This document shows positions 1 to 6,267 of a DNA stretch of 8,605 bases, one piece after another (position 1 is the first letter of the stretch; each line of letters opens with the position of its first letter). Origin of the DNA: an uncultured Methylobacillus sp. GTDB taxonomy: Bacteria > Pseudomonadota > Gammaproteobacteria > Burkholderiales > Methylophilaceae. The notes under the pieces are model-generated. The model made no database searches. It saw only the letters and a list, made by a program, of their open reading frames with translations, and had not been told where the DNA came from. Location of the stretch: the NCBI GenBank assembly GCA_946478965.1, contig CAMLDQ010000082.1, positions 1 to 8,605 on the forward strand, written 5' to 3'. The translations under genes and the position numbers were made by a program.

Positions 1-989
1 CCACACTTCCACCGATGCAGGAAGCGCAAGTATCGGAGCCCTTGTTCAGCGAGATGACGCAGGAGCTGAAGCGCATGCGCGGGCTCCTGGAATCGCAGCT
101 GTCCGGCTTTGCCTGGGGCGAACTGGCGCGGCGCGACCCGGTCAAGGCCGAACTGATGCGCACCCTGCTCGGTGCCGGTTTCAGTCCGCAGCTCTCGCGC
201 CAACTGATCGATGCACTGCCCAAGGGCGTCGATCACGACAAGGGCCTGAAGTGGCTGAAGGCTGCACTCGCGCACAACCTGCGCGTGGTCGAATCCGGTG
301 CCGACTTCATCACCCGCGGCGGCGTCTATGCCCTGGTCGGCCCCACCGGGGTCGGCAAGACCACCACCGTCGCCAAGCTCGCCGCCCGCGCCGTGCTCAA
401 GTTCGGCGCCGAGCGCGTCGCACTGATCACCACCGACAGCTACCGGATCGGGGCACACGAGCAGCTCAAGATCTACGGCCGCATCCTCAACGTGCCGGTG
501 CACGCGGTCAAGGACGAGACCGAACTGCAGCTCACCCTGGCCGACCTGACCCGCAGCCACCTGATCCTGATCGACACCGTCGGCATGAGCCAGCGCGACC
601 GGCGCATCACCGAGCAGATCGAATTCCTGTGCGGGCGCGGCAGCCGCGTGCGACGCCACCTGCTGCTGCCGGCGACGGCGCAGAACGTCACGCTGGACGA
701 CATCGTGCGGGCCTACCGCGGTTCCGGCATGGACGGGGTGATCCTGTCCAAGATCGACGAGTCGGTGTCGATTGCGCCGGCGGTGGATGCGCTGATCCGC
801 CACGGTCTCGACCTGCACTATGTGACCAACGGCCAGAAGGTGCCCGAAGACCTCCATCTCGCCAATGCCCTCTACCTCGTCGATCGCGCGTTCAAGGGCC
901 TGGACAATGCCGCGCACAAGCTGCGGCCGGAAGAATGGGACATTGCCGCCGGCATTGGCAGCGAAGCGCCGGGAGGGACGCGTGGCTAA
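1..989 (+). CDS. flhF: FlhF, flagellar SRP-type GTPase (5' end cut off by window edge)
   Basis: FlhF is an SRP-family GTPase that marks the site of flagellum assembly at the cell pole and works with FlhG. The reading frame is open to the left edge, so the Met at 15 is probably internal. About 328 codons are present against roughly 400-480 aa for the family, so part of the basic N-terminal region is missing. Counting from that Met, a helical N domain covers about 15-65. The G1 P-loop GPTGVGKTT is at 109-117, followed by the TTDSYRIGAHEQLKIYG segment. The G3 motif DTVGMSQRD starts at 187 and the G4-type motif SKIDE is at 245-249; all look intact. The stop TAA (987-989) overlaps the flhG start by 8 nt. 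Almost every codon ends in G or C (39 of 40 in 300-419), a stronger bias than in the genes that follow. Identification is firm. Confidence 0.95.
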   Translation, partial: TLPPMQEAQVSEPLFSEMTQELKRMRGLLESQLSGFAWGELARRDPVKAELMRTLLGAGFSPQLSRQLIDALPKGVDHDKGLKWLKAALAHNLRVVESGADFITRGGVYALVGPTGVGKTTTVAKLAARAVLKFGAERVALITTDSYRIGAHEQLKIYGRILNVPVHAVKDETELQLTLADLTRSHLILIDTVGMSQRDRRITEQIEFLCGRGSRVRRHLLLPATAQNVTLDDIVRAYRGSGMDGVILSKIDESVSIAPAVDALIRHGLDLHYVTNGQKVPEDLHLANALYLVDRAFKGLDNAAHKLRPEEWDIAAGIGSEAPGGTRG

Positions 990-1809
990 AGCGCACGCGG
1001 ATCAGGCCGAGGGGTTGCGGCGACTCTTTGCCGGCGATTCTCGACGCATGATCGCGGTGCTATCGACGGATTGCAGTAGCGGTTCCGAGGATGTAACGGC
1101 GGAATTGGCCCATGCGTTGGCAGCGCAAGGGCGCTCCGTGCTGGTGCTGGACGAGTTTCTGAGCGCAGGCGAACTCCATAAGGGGTTCGGCGTCACTCCC
1201 AAACATGACCTGGTCACCCTGATGCTGGCGCAAGCGGAAATGGAGTCCGCGGTGATGCGCGTATCCCCCGGCGTGGCTTTGCTGGCAGGGGGTGCAAATA
1301 GTGCTTCTTTGCCGCGCCCACGCATGGAGGCGCAGGTCGGGATGGTGAATGCCTTCTATCGTCTTGCCGGACGCTATGACACGGTACTGGTCCGGGCCTA
1401 TCCGGATGCCGCCGCGCGGCAATCAAGCTATTGCTGGGCGTGCCAGGATGTGATTGTGCTATGCGGGCAGCGGCAGGACGATGCAACGCAGGCCTATGCG
1501 CTGATCAAGATGCTGCACCATGCAGACGAGCGCGGCTTTCATCTGCTGTTTCAAGGGATGAACGTTGATCGTGCCAGAGCGCTACATCATAATCTCGCCG
1601 CCGTTAGCCGCAGGCACCTCAAGCTGATGCCGGAATATCTTGGTTTGTTGCCGTCCCAGCGCGAGGCGCGCAAGCAATGTTTTGACGAAATGGCGGAAAC
1701 GCTGCAAAAATGGCCCGTCTCCTACCAGAAAGCCGGGCTGTTCCCCGAGCTTATGCGGCGCTTGTTGCGCGGAGCCCGGGCGCCTGCGATACAGGCCGTT
1801 TCCAAATAA
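982..1809 (+). CDS. flhG: FlhG/FleN-type MinD-like protein with degenerate ATPase motifs
   Basis: FlhG (FleN/YlxH) is a MinD-like ATPase that limits flagellar number and stimulates the GTPase FlhF. I chose GTG at 982 because GGGAGGG (971-977) sits 4 nt upstream and because residues 7-13 then read DQAEGLR, the known N-terminal FlhF-activating motif. An upstream ATG in the same frame at 865 lies inside flhF. The product is 275 aa, close to family length. The usual KGGVGKT Walker A is replaced by TDCSSGSE (about 29-36), with both lysines lost. The DxD of the A' motif is reduced to D57 followed by E-F, and the Walker B Asp position is Arg138. Fold landmarks remain, such as TQAYALIKML and YLGLLP. 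It lies between flhF and fliA, the usual position. I infer a protein that can contact FlhF but probably cannot bind or hydrolyse ATP normally. Confidence 0.88.
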   Translation: MAKAHADQAEGLRRLFAGDSRRMIAVLSTDCSSGSEDVTAELAHALAAQGRSVLVLDEFLSAGELHKGFGVTPKHDLVTLMLAQAEMESAVMRVSPGVALLAGGANSASLPRPRMEAQVGMVNAFYRLAGRYDTVLVRAYPDAAARQSSYCWACQDVIVLCGQRQDDATQAYALIKMLHHADERGFHLLFQGMNVDRARALHHNLAAVSRRHLKLMPEYLGLLPSQREARKQCFDEMAETLQKWPVSYQKAGLFPELMRRLLRGARAPAIQAVSK

Positions 1810-1817
1810 GGCCTGGC

Positions 1818-2519
1818 ATGGCGCTGCTTGATAGCCAGAAATCGATTGCCGAATACGCGCAATTGGTGAAACGGCTGGCCTACCAACTGGTAGCCAGGTT
1901 GCCGCCCAGTGTGCAGGTCGATGACCTGGTGCAGGCCGGCATGATGGGTCTGCTCGATGCGATCAACTGCTATGACGAAAGTCACGGCGCGCAATTCGAG
2001 ACGTATGCCACCCAGCGCATTCGAGGCGCAATGCTGGACGAGCTGCGCGAGGCGGATTGGGCCCCGCGGTCGGTGCGCAGGAATGCGCGTGACATCGAAC
2101 TGGCGATCCACCAGCTCGAGCAGGCGCTGGGCCAGCCGCCCAACGAGCAGCAGATCGCCGACAAATTGGGCGTACCGCTTGCTGAATATCAGGGGATGTT
2201 GGCGGACGCACGTGGACACCAGCTCGTGCATTACGACGATTTCGAGAACGATGACGGGGAAAGCATCGCTTTCAATCTTGCGGATGACCGTCCCACGCCG
2301 TTCCAGTTGTTGCAAGATGAAGGCATGCGGGCCGGCCTGGTGCAGGCGATTACGGAATTGCCCGAGCGCGAGAAGCTGGTGATGGCAATGTATTACCAGG
2401 AAGACCTGAATCTGAAGGAAATCGGTGCGGTGCTGGGCGTGAGCGAGTCGCGCGTCTGTCAGCTGCATTCCCAGGCAATCATGCGTATACGCAGCAAAAT
2501 GAAAGAGTGGGTGAATTGA
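1818..2519 (+). CDS. fliA: FliA, sigma-28 factor for late flagellar genes
   Basis: FliA is the RNA polymerase sigma factor for late (class III) flagellar and chemotaxis genes. The start ATG at 1818 has AAGG (1808-1811) six bases upstream and gives 233 aa, normal for FliA; an in-frame start at 1710 would run back into flhG. Region 2 is clear around DDLVQAGMMGLLDAI (about 35-49), continuing through FETYATQRIRGAMLDELR. Region 3 covers QPPNEQQIADKLGV. Region 4 is the C-terminal LPEREKLVMAMYYQEDLNLKEIG plus the helix-turn-helix GVSESRVCQLHSQA. The gene begins 8 bp after flhG, and its stop overlaps the motC start (TGATG), so the two are probably translationally coupled. Its expected antagonist FlgM and a matching promoter are encoded in the same window on the other strand. 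Identification is firm. Confidence 0.96.
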   Translation: MALLDSQKSIAEYAQLVKRLAYQLVARLPPSVQVDDLVQAGMMGLLDAINCYDESHGAQFETYATQRIRGAMLDELREADWAPRSVRRNARDIELAIHQLEQALGQPPNEQQIADKLGVPLAEYQGMLADARGHQLVHYDDFENDDGESIAFNLADDRPTPFQLLQDEGMRAGLVQAITELPEREKLVMAMYYQEDLNLKEIGAVLGVSESRVCQLHSQAIMRIRSKMKEWVN

Positions 2520-3271
2520 TGAAGTTGTCGTTCGATGTCATCAGCATCATCGGCATTCTGGTTTCCATCTCCGCCATTCTCGGCGGCCAGTTCCTGGAAG
2601 GGGGGCATATCGCCTCCCTGATGCAGGTGACAGCGTTCATCATCGTGATGGGAGGCACGTTCGGCGCCTGCATGCTGCAATTCAGCCTGACGGTATTCCT
2701 CGAAGGCGTGAAAATGCTGCGCTGGGTTTTCATGCCCCCGGCGATTTCCCTGGAGGGAGTGATCGATCATGTGACCAGCTGGGGGCAGACGGCACGTCGT
2801 GGCGGGCTGCTCTCGCTAGAGCCCCTGATGGCGGAGCTGAATGATCCCTATATGCGCAAGGGCTTGCAATTGCTGGTGGATGGCGCTGAGCCGGAAAAGC
2901 TGCGCGAAGCGTTGGAAGTCGACATGTATGCCTACGACGAACACTATCGCATGGCGGCCAAAGTCTGGGAGGCGGCGGGCGGTTATGCGCCGACCATCGG
3001 TATTCTGGGCGCCGTGATGGGGCTGATTCATGTCATGGAAAATCTTTCCGACCCGTCCAAGCTGGGCAGCGGCATCGCGGTGGCCTTTGTCGCCACGATT
3101 TACGGGGTGGGGAGCGCCAACCTGGTGTTCCTGCCGATTTCCAATAAGCTCAAGTCCATCATCGGCAGGGAAATGGTGAAGAGGGAGATGGTGATGGAAG
3201 GCCTGGTCGGTATCGCCAACGGCGAGAATCCTCGCATCATCGAAACCAAGCTGCGCGGTTACATCACCTGA
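2519..3271 (+). CDS. motC: MotC, MotA-type flagellar stator subunit
   Basis: This is an inner-membrane stator protein of the MotA/MotC family; with MotB/MotD it forms the proton channel that drives flagellar rotation. It has 250 aa. Hydrophobic segments lie near the N-terminus (ISIIGILVSISAILGG; QVTAFIIVMGGTFGACML) and in the second half (PTIGILGAVMGLI; GIAVAFVATIYGVGSANLVFLP). Residues matching functional E. coli MotA positions are visible: R93 and E101 in the cytoplasmic loop (E. coli R90/E98), and P158 and P206 (E. coli P173/P222). The gene is called motC rather than motA because it sits next to fliA and a MotD-like partner, as in the Pseudomonas flhF-fleN-fliA...motCD locus. The ATG overlaps the fliA stop (TGATG), so reinitiation is likely. 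A GTG at 2507 is in frame but gives an unusual extension. Confidence 0.93.
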   Translation: MKLSFDVISIIGILVSISAILGGQFLEGGHIASLMQVTAFIIVMGGTFGACMLQFSLTVFLEGVKMLRWVFMPPAISLEGVIDHVTSWGQTARRGGLLSLEPLMAELNDPYMRKGLQLLVDGAEPEKLREALEVDMYAYDEHYRMAAKVWEAAGGYAPTIGILGAVMGLIHVMENLSDPSKLGSGIAVAFVATIYGVGSANLVFLPISNKLKSIIGREMVKREMVMEGLVGIANGENPRIIETKLRGYIT

Positions 3272-3282
3272 GTTTTTCACGC

Positions 3283-4140
3283 ATGGCGCGCCGGCAAAAA
3301 CACGAGGAGCATGAAAACCACGAACGCTGGCTGGTGTCGTATGCCGATTTCATTACCCTGCTGTTTGCGTTCTTCGTGGTGATGTACGCCATTTCGTCGA
3401 TCAACGAAGGCAAGTACCGCATCATGTCGGATTCCATCGTCGATGCGTTCAAGAATGCGCCCACCAGCGATAAGGCGATTGTTCTGCCAACACCCGTGCC
3501 GCAAGGTGGCGAAGCGGGCAAGGCTGCCATCACGCCGATCAAGACGCAGGATGAAATCGAACGGGAAAAGGCCAAGCAGGACCGGCGCGAGAAAATGAAA
3601 ACCGTGGCCGGCAACCTGCTCAATGTGGTCGAGCCGCTGGTCAAGGGCGGGCAGGTGAAGGTGACGGAAAGCAATCGCGGCATTTCCATCGAGATCAATG
3701 CCAGCCTGTTGTTCGCGCCGGCGGAAGCCACCTTGAACGGAACGACGGTTGATGTGTTGAAGGCGGTTGCGCATGTACTGGCCGCGGATACGCATCAGGT
3801 GCAGATTGAAGGCTACACCGACAACCTGCCGATCAGTTCGCCGATATTCCCATCCAACTGGGAACTGTCAACGGCGCGCGCCAGTAGCGTGACAAGGCTT
3901 TTCGTCGAAAACGGCGTGGATCCCAAGCGCATCGTTGTGATCGGCTATGCGGATAATCGCCCGGTGGACAGCAACGATACACCGGAAGGACGCGCCCGCA
4001 ACCGGCGGGTCACGGTGCAGATTCTGGCGGAAAACGAGGGAGAAAAGACAGATTTGTCGCTGGATCCGGATACACGGCCTGCTGCGACGCCAACTCCCGC
4101 GCCGCCGCAAGTGGTGGCGCCGGTCAGGGTAGTGCCTTAG
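3283..4140 (+). CDS. motD: MotD, MotB-type stator subunit with OmpA peptidoglycan-binding domain
   Basis: This is the peptidoglycan-anchoring partner of MotC. The 285-aa product starts with a short charged tail, then one transmembrane helix, WLVSYADFITLLFAFFVVM (about 16-34), with the proton-carrying Asp at D22. A charged periplasmic linker follows (EREKAKQDRREKMK region). The C-terminal OmpA-like domain has GYTDN (177-181), the SNWELSTARA segment and NRRV (240-243), which are the peptidoglycan-contact motifs of this fold. The last 20 or so residues are rich in Pro and Ala, a tail often seen in MotD. It begins 11 bp after motC and should be co-transcribed with it. I see no clear Shine-Dalgarno before the ATG, so coupling to motC translation is plausible. 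Its stop is only 3 bp from the stop of flgN on the other strand. Confidence 0.94.
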   Translation: MARRQKHEEHENHERWLVSYADFITLLFAFFVVMYAISSINEGKYRIMSDSIVDAFKNAPTSDKAIVLPTPVPQGGEAGKAAITPIKTQDEIEREKAKQDRREKMKTVAGNLLNVVEPLVKGGQVKVTESNRGISIEINASLLFAPAEATLNGTTVDVLKAVAHVLAADTHQVQIEGYTDNLPISSPIFPSNWELSTARASSVTRLFVENGVDPKRIVVIGYADNRPVDSNDTPEGRARNRRVTVQILAENEGEKTDLSLDPDTRPAATPTPAPPQVVAPVRVVP

Positions 4141-4143
4141 CCG

Positions 4144-4599
4144 TCAAACTTTTCCGATGGATCGCTGGGTGGTGCCGCTTGTGGTACGCGCTTGTCCGTC
4201 CGCGCCATACACACTGGCGACGCCGGCGGCGCCCAGCAGAGTCGTCAATGCCATCTGGTTATGCTGCAAATGGGTGTGGATCAGCTTGCCGTTGGTTTCA
4301 TTGAGATGTCGCGCGGTTTTTGCGCTGTCCATCAGATTTCCCCATGCGGCAGAGACCGCTTTGGGTTGGGTGGCCAGCCAGCCGTTCACGCCTGCAGCAT
4401 CGGCGCCGTAGCCGGCTTCGGCCAGCATTTTGGCGCGCTGCTGCGCCAAAGCATTCAGCTGCTCGCTTTGCTTGATCTTGGCGTCCGAGAGGGCACTCAG
4501 TGCCTCTACGTCGGCTTTGATCAGTGCCTGCTGTTCGTTTCGGAGTAGCTCAATGAAGCCGTCGAGAACGGACTGCTCCTGCTGCAGAATGTCGGACAA
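4144..4599 (-). CDS. flgN: FlgN, export chaperone for hook-filament junction proteins
   Basis: FlgN is a small cytoplasmic chaperone that escorts FlgK and FlgL to the flagellar type III export apparatus. The product is almost wholly helical and polar, with coiled-coil-like stretches (for example QQEQSVLDGFIELLRNEQQA and LSDAKIKQSEQLNALAQQRA), and has the conserved ETNGKLI segment near the C-terminal third. No ATG fits the start. TTG at 4599 gives 151 aa and has AAGG (4609-4606, - strand) exactly 6 nt upstream. TTG at 4605 gives 153 aa but abuts that AAGG, so I prefer 4599. With either start the gene is coupled to the end of flgM, whose TGA is at 4604-4602. Transcription should come from the sigma-28 promoter upstream of flgM. 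The FlgN call rests on both sequence pattern and pairing with flgM. Confidence 0.85.
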   Translation of the reverse strand: MSDILQQEQSVLDGFIELLRNEQQALIKADVEALSALSDAKIKQSEQLNALAQQRAKMLAEAGYGADAAGVNGWLATQPKAVSAAWGNLMDSAKTARHLNETNGKLIHTHLQHNQMALTTLLGAAGVASVYGADGQARTTSGTTQRSIGKV

Positions 4600-4601
4600 A
4601 A

Positions 4602-4901
4602 TCAACCTTGTTTGGCAAGTAGTTCGCGCGTGGAGGAAATCAGCTTGTCTGCAATGGTGTCGGCATTGATCGCAAAACGGCCTTCATTGAGCGTTTGCTT
4701 GACCGCTTCGACCTTCGATGTGTCGAAGCCGCTGGCTTGGCCGATGCCGGATTCAAGCGCCTGAATCTGCGTGGAAAGACTGGAAATCTGTACGCTATCC
4801 TGCGCTCCACTAGGTTTCGCAGCAGGCGTGTCACTGCGTACCGTGGTGGGTGTTGTGGTTCCGGTCAGGGCGGGAGTTCTGTTCGAACTGTCGATTTGCA
4901 T
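4602..4901 (-). CDS. flgM: FlgM, anti-sigma-28 factor
   Basis: FlgM binds and inhibits FliA until the hook-basal body is finished, then is exported through it. The product is 99 aa, typical for the family. The first 40 residues are Thr/Pro/Ser/Ala-rich and low in complexity, as expected for the disordered, exported half. The conserved sigma-binding half follows, with DSVQISSLSTQIQALE and VEAVKQTLNEGRFAINADTIADKLI. The start ATG at 4901 has only a weak GAG about 7 nt upstream. The gene is separated from fliA but divergent from the selenium operon and preceded by a strong match to a FliA promoter, giving a feedback loop in which FliA drives its own inhibitor. The end overlaps flgN. Confidence 0.93.
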   Translation of the reverse strand: MQIDSSNRTPALTGTTTPTTVRSDTPAAKPSGAQDSVQISSLSTQIQALESGIGQASGFDTSKVEAVKQTLNEGRFAINADTIADKLISSTRELLAKQG

Positions 4902-4938
4902 GCTGAATCTCGAGTGTCTTGCAAGTTAGCTTACCACG

Positions 4939-4965
4939 CTAACGGCAGAAACACGATAAACTTTA
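4939..4965 (-). promoter_or_regulatory. Sigma-28 (FliA) promoter for flgM-flgN
   Basis: On the - strand, TAAAGTTT (4965-4958), an 11-base spacer (4957-4947) and GCCGTTAG (4946-4939) match the FliA consensus TAAAGTTT-N11-GCCGATAA at 8 of 8 and 6 of 8 positions with the exact spacing. The -10 box lies about 38 nt before the flgM ATG, so the leader would be about 30 nt. This is the only sigma-28-like site I recognised in the window. Confidence 0.85.
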
Positions 4966-5171
4966 GCGGCTTGACTGAGAACGACAGGGCCGCATCACCT
5001 AGGCTCACCTTGAGCACCTGAGAGGGTTTTAGGGTGGGTCGGCAATGGACAGAGTTAAGCGTTTTAATACTTATCGATTATCATGGATATAGGGCCGCTC
5101 TCGATCGCCAGAGAGCATTTTGTCATGGCGAAAAATCACCTGTTGTTGACCAATCAAGCGAGAAATTTTTC
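4966..5171 (+). promoter_or_regulatory. Divergent leader between flgM and the selenium operon
   Basis: This 206-bp stretch should hold the promoter of the permease-mnmH-selD operon. Three CACCT boxes start at 4996, 5006 and 5015, about one helical turn apart. An AT-rich segment (5061-5091) contains a weak sigma-70-like pair: TTAATA (5064-5069), an 18-bp spacer and TATAGG (5088-5093), each 4 of 6 to consensus. A hairpin follows at 5097-5116. I found no convincing gene here. An ATG at 5045 and the in-frame start at 5034 have no supporting ribosome binding site. The promoter call is weak; the region being regulatory is an inference from its position. Confidence 0.35.
5097..5123 (+). terminator. 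Hairpin plus T-rich tail in leader, possible attenuator
   Basis: GCTCTC (5097-5102) and GAGAGC (5111-5116) form a perfect 6-bp stem around an 8-nt loop, followed directly by ATTTTGT. It resembles a weak intrinsic terminator and lies about 50 nt upstream of the permease start. The short stem and broken T-run make strong termination unlikely, so it may be an attenuator or simply mRNA structure. Confidence 0.3.
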
Positions 5172-6221
5172 ATGCAAGCCGGTTTGAACGAGAAATCCCG
5201 ATCCACTTTTGCCTGGGCCATGCTCTTTGCTCTTGTGGCTGTTATTGGATTTGCCTACGTAAAATGGATTCCCTATTACGCCAAGGCATTTCTCGCGCAA
5301 AGTCAACACGCCATCGGTGATTCCATTATTACCGGAAAGGCTGGTTCAGCGCCTCCCGCATCGTGGAGCGCTGCCGTGGAGTACGCGATTGCGTATGGCA
5401 AAGCGATCTGGAAGGCGATGGTTCTGGGGCTCCTGCTGGGATCGGGCATCAAGGTGCTTTTGCCGACGCGCTGGATAAGCGCGGTGCTTGGCCGTCTTGG
5501 CTTCAGAAGTGTCTTCCTGGGCAGCCTTTTCGCCATCCCCTGCATGATGTGCACCTGTTGCGCCGCACCGGTCGTTGCCGGCATGAGGCAACGTCGCGCC
5601 TCGGTTGGCAGCGTGGTCGCCTGGTGGCTAGCGAATCCTGTTCTGAATCCGGCTACTCTGGTGTTCATGGGCTTTGTGCTGGGCTGGGGTTGGGCGTTGT
5701 TCAGGGTGATATTCGGAATCGCCATGGTGCTTGGAATTGCGCTGCTGGCAGAACGTTATGCCGATCCGGGCCGGGCAGGGGTGCTTAGCCAGCAACTGGC
5801 TCCTGAGACGGAGGATGCGACAGGGAACGTGCTGGTGCGATGGGTGCGCGAATTCATGAAGCTTGCAATCAATCTGCTGCCCGAGTATCTCGTGATCGTC
5901 TTGCTGCTCGGTGCAGCCAGGGCTTGGCTGTTCCCGGTGTCAGGGGCGGACGACAGCATCGGCTGGATCCTAGCTATGGCGTTTGCGGGCACTCTGTTCG
6001 TCATTCCCACGGCCGGGGAAATCCCGATTGTGCAAGCGATGTTCGCCCTGGGCATGGGCGTGGGGCCGGCCGCCGTACTGCTTATGACCCTGCCGGCAAT
6101 CAGCTTGCCCTCGCTGGCCATGCTGGGCGGCGTTTTCAGCTTGCGACTCCGGCTCGTGATCGCAGGCGGCGTCGCGTTTTCAGGTGTCGTGGCTGGCCTT
6201 ATCGCTACGCATGTGTTTTAA
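5172..6221 (+). CDS. Cys-rich permease of the ArsP_1/UPF0718 type, in a selenium operon
   Basis: This is a 349-aa inner-membrane protein with about 8-9 hydrophobic segments, starting with FAWAMLFALVAVIGFAYV. It shows the two-repeat pattern of the ArsP_1 (PF03773)/UPF0718 permeases. The first repeat has CMMCTCC at 124-130, then APVVAGMRQRRAS and a WWLANPVLNPATL stretch. The second has GVGPAAVLLMTLPAISLPSLAML. In characterised ArsP proteins, cysteines take part in export of trivalent organoarsenicals. I chose ATG at 5172 (a GAG lies 9 nt upstream). In-frame starts back to 5034 would add a 46-residue hydrophilic extension without a binding site. It is followed after 46 bp by mnmH and then selD, so a role in moving a selenium compound is a reasonable inference, but the substrate cannot be read from sequence. 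Family confidence is good; substrate confidence is low. Confidence 0.75.
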   Translation: MQAGLNEKSRSTFAWAMLFALVAVIGFAYVKWIPYYAKAFLAQSQHAIGDSIITGKAGSAPPASWSAAVEYAIAYGKAIWKAMVLGLLLGSGIKVLLPTRWISAVLGRLGFRSVFLGSLFAIPCMMCTCCAAPVVAGMRQRRASVGSVVAWWLANPVLNPATLVFMGFVLGWGWALFRVIFGIAMVLGIALLAERYADPGRAGVLSQQLAPETEDATGNVLVRWVREFMKLAINLLPEYLVIVLLLGAARAWLFPVSGADDSIGWILAMAFAGTLFVIPTAGEIPIVQAMFALGMGVGPAAVLLMTLPAISLPSLAMLGGVFSLRLRLVIAGGVAFSGVVAGLIATHVF

Positions 6222-6267
6222 CGCGGCCCTTTCCTGCCGCATCTTAACCGGTCTCTGATGCCGCCCA

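Noticed and set aside
865..981. flhG starting at an ATG within flhF
   Set aside because: It would give a 39-residue extension overlapping flhF in another frame; the GTG at 982 has a strong GGGAGGG and sets DQAEGLR at the usual N-terminal place.
1722..2468. A 248-aa open frame on the - strand opposite fliA
   Set aside because: fliA on the + strand is unmistakable and the antisense frame matches no known family pattern; it is a by-product of GC-rich coding sequence.
5034..5171. Extended N-terminus of the permease beginning at 5034
   Set aside because: The extension is hydrophilic, has no binding site for ribosomes, overlaps the regulatory-looking leader, and the family normally starts just before the first membrane segment.
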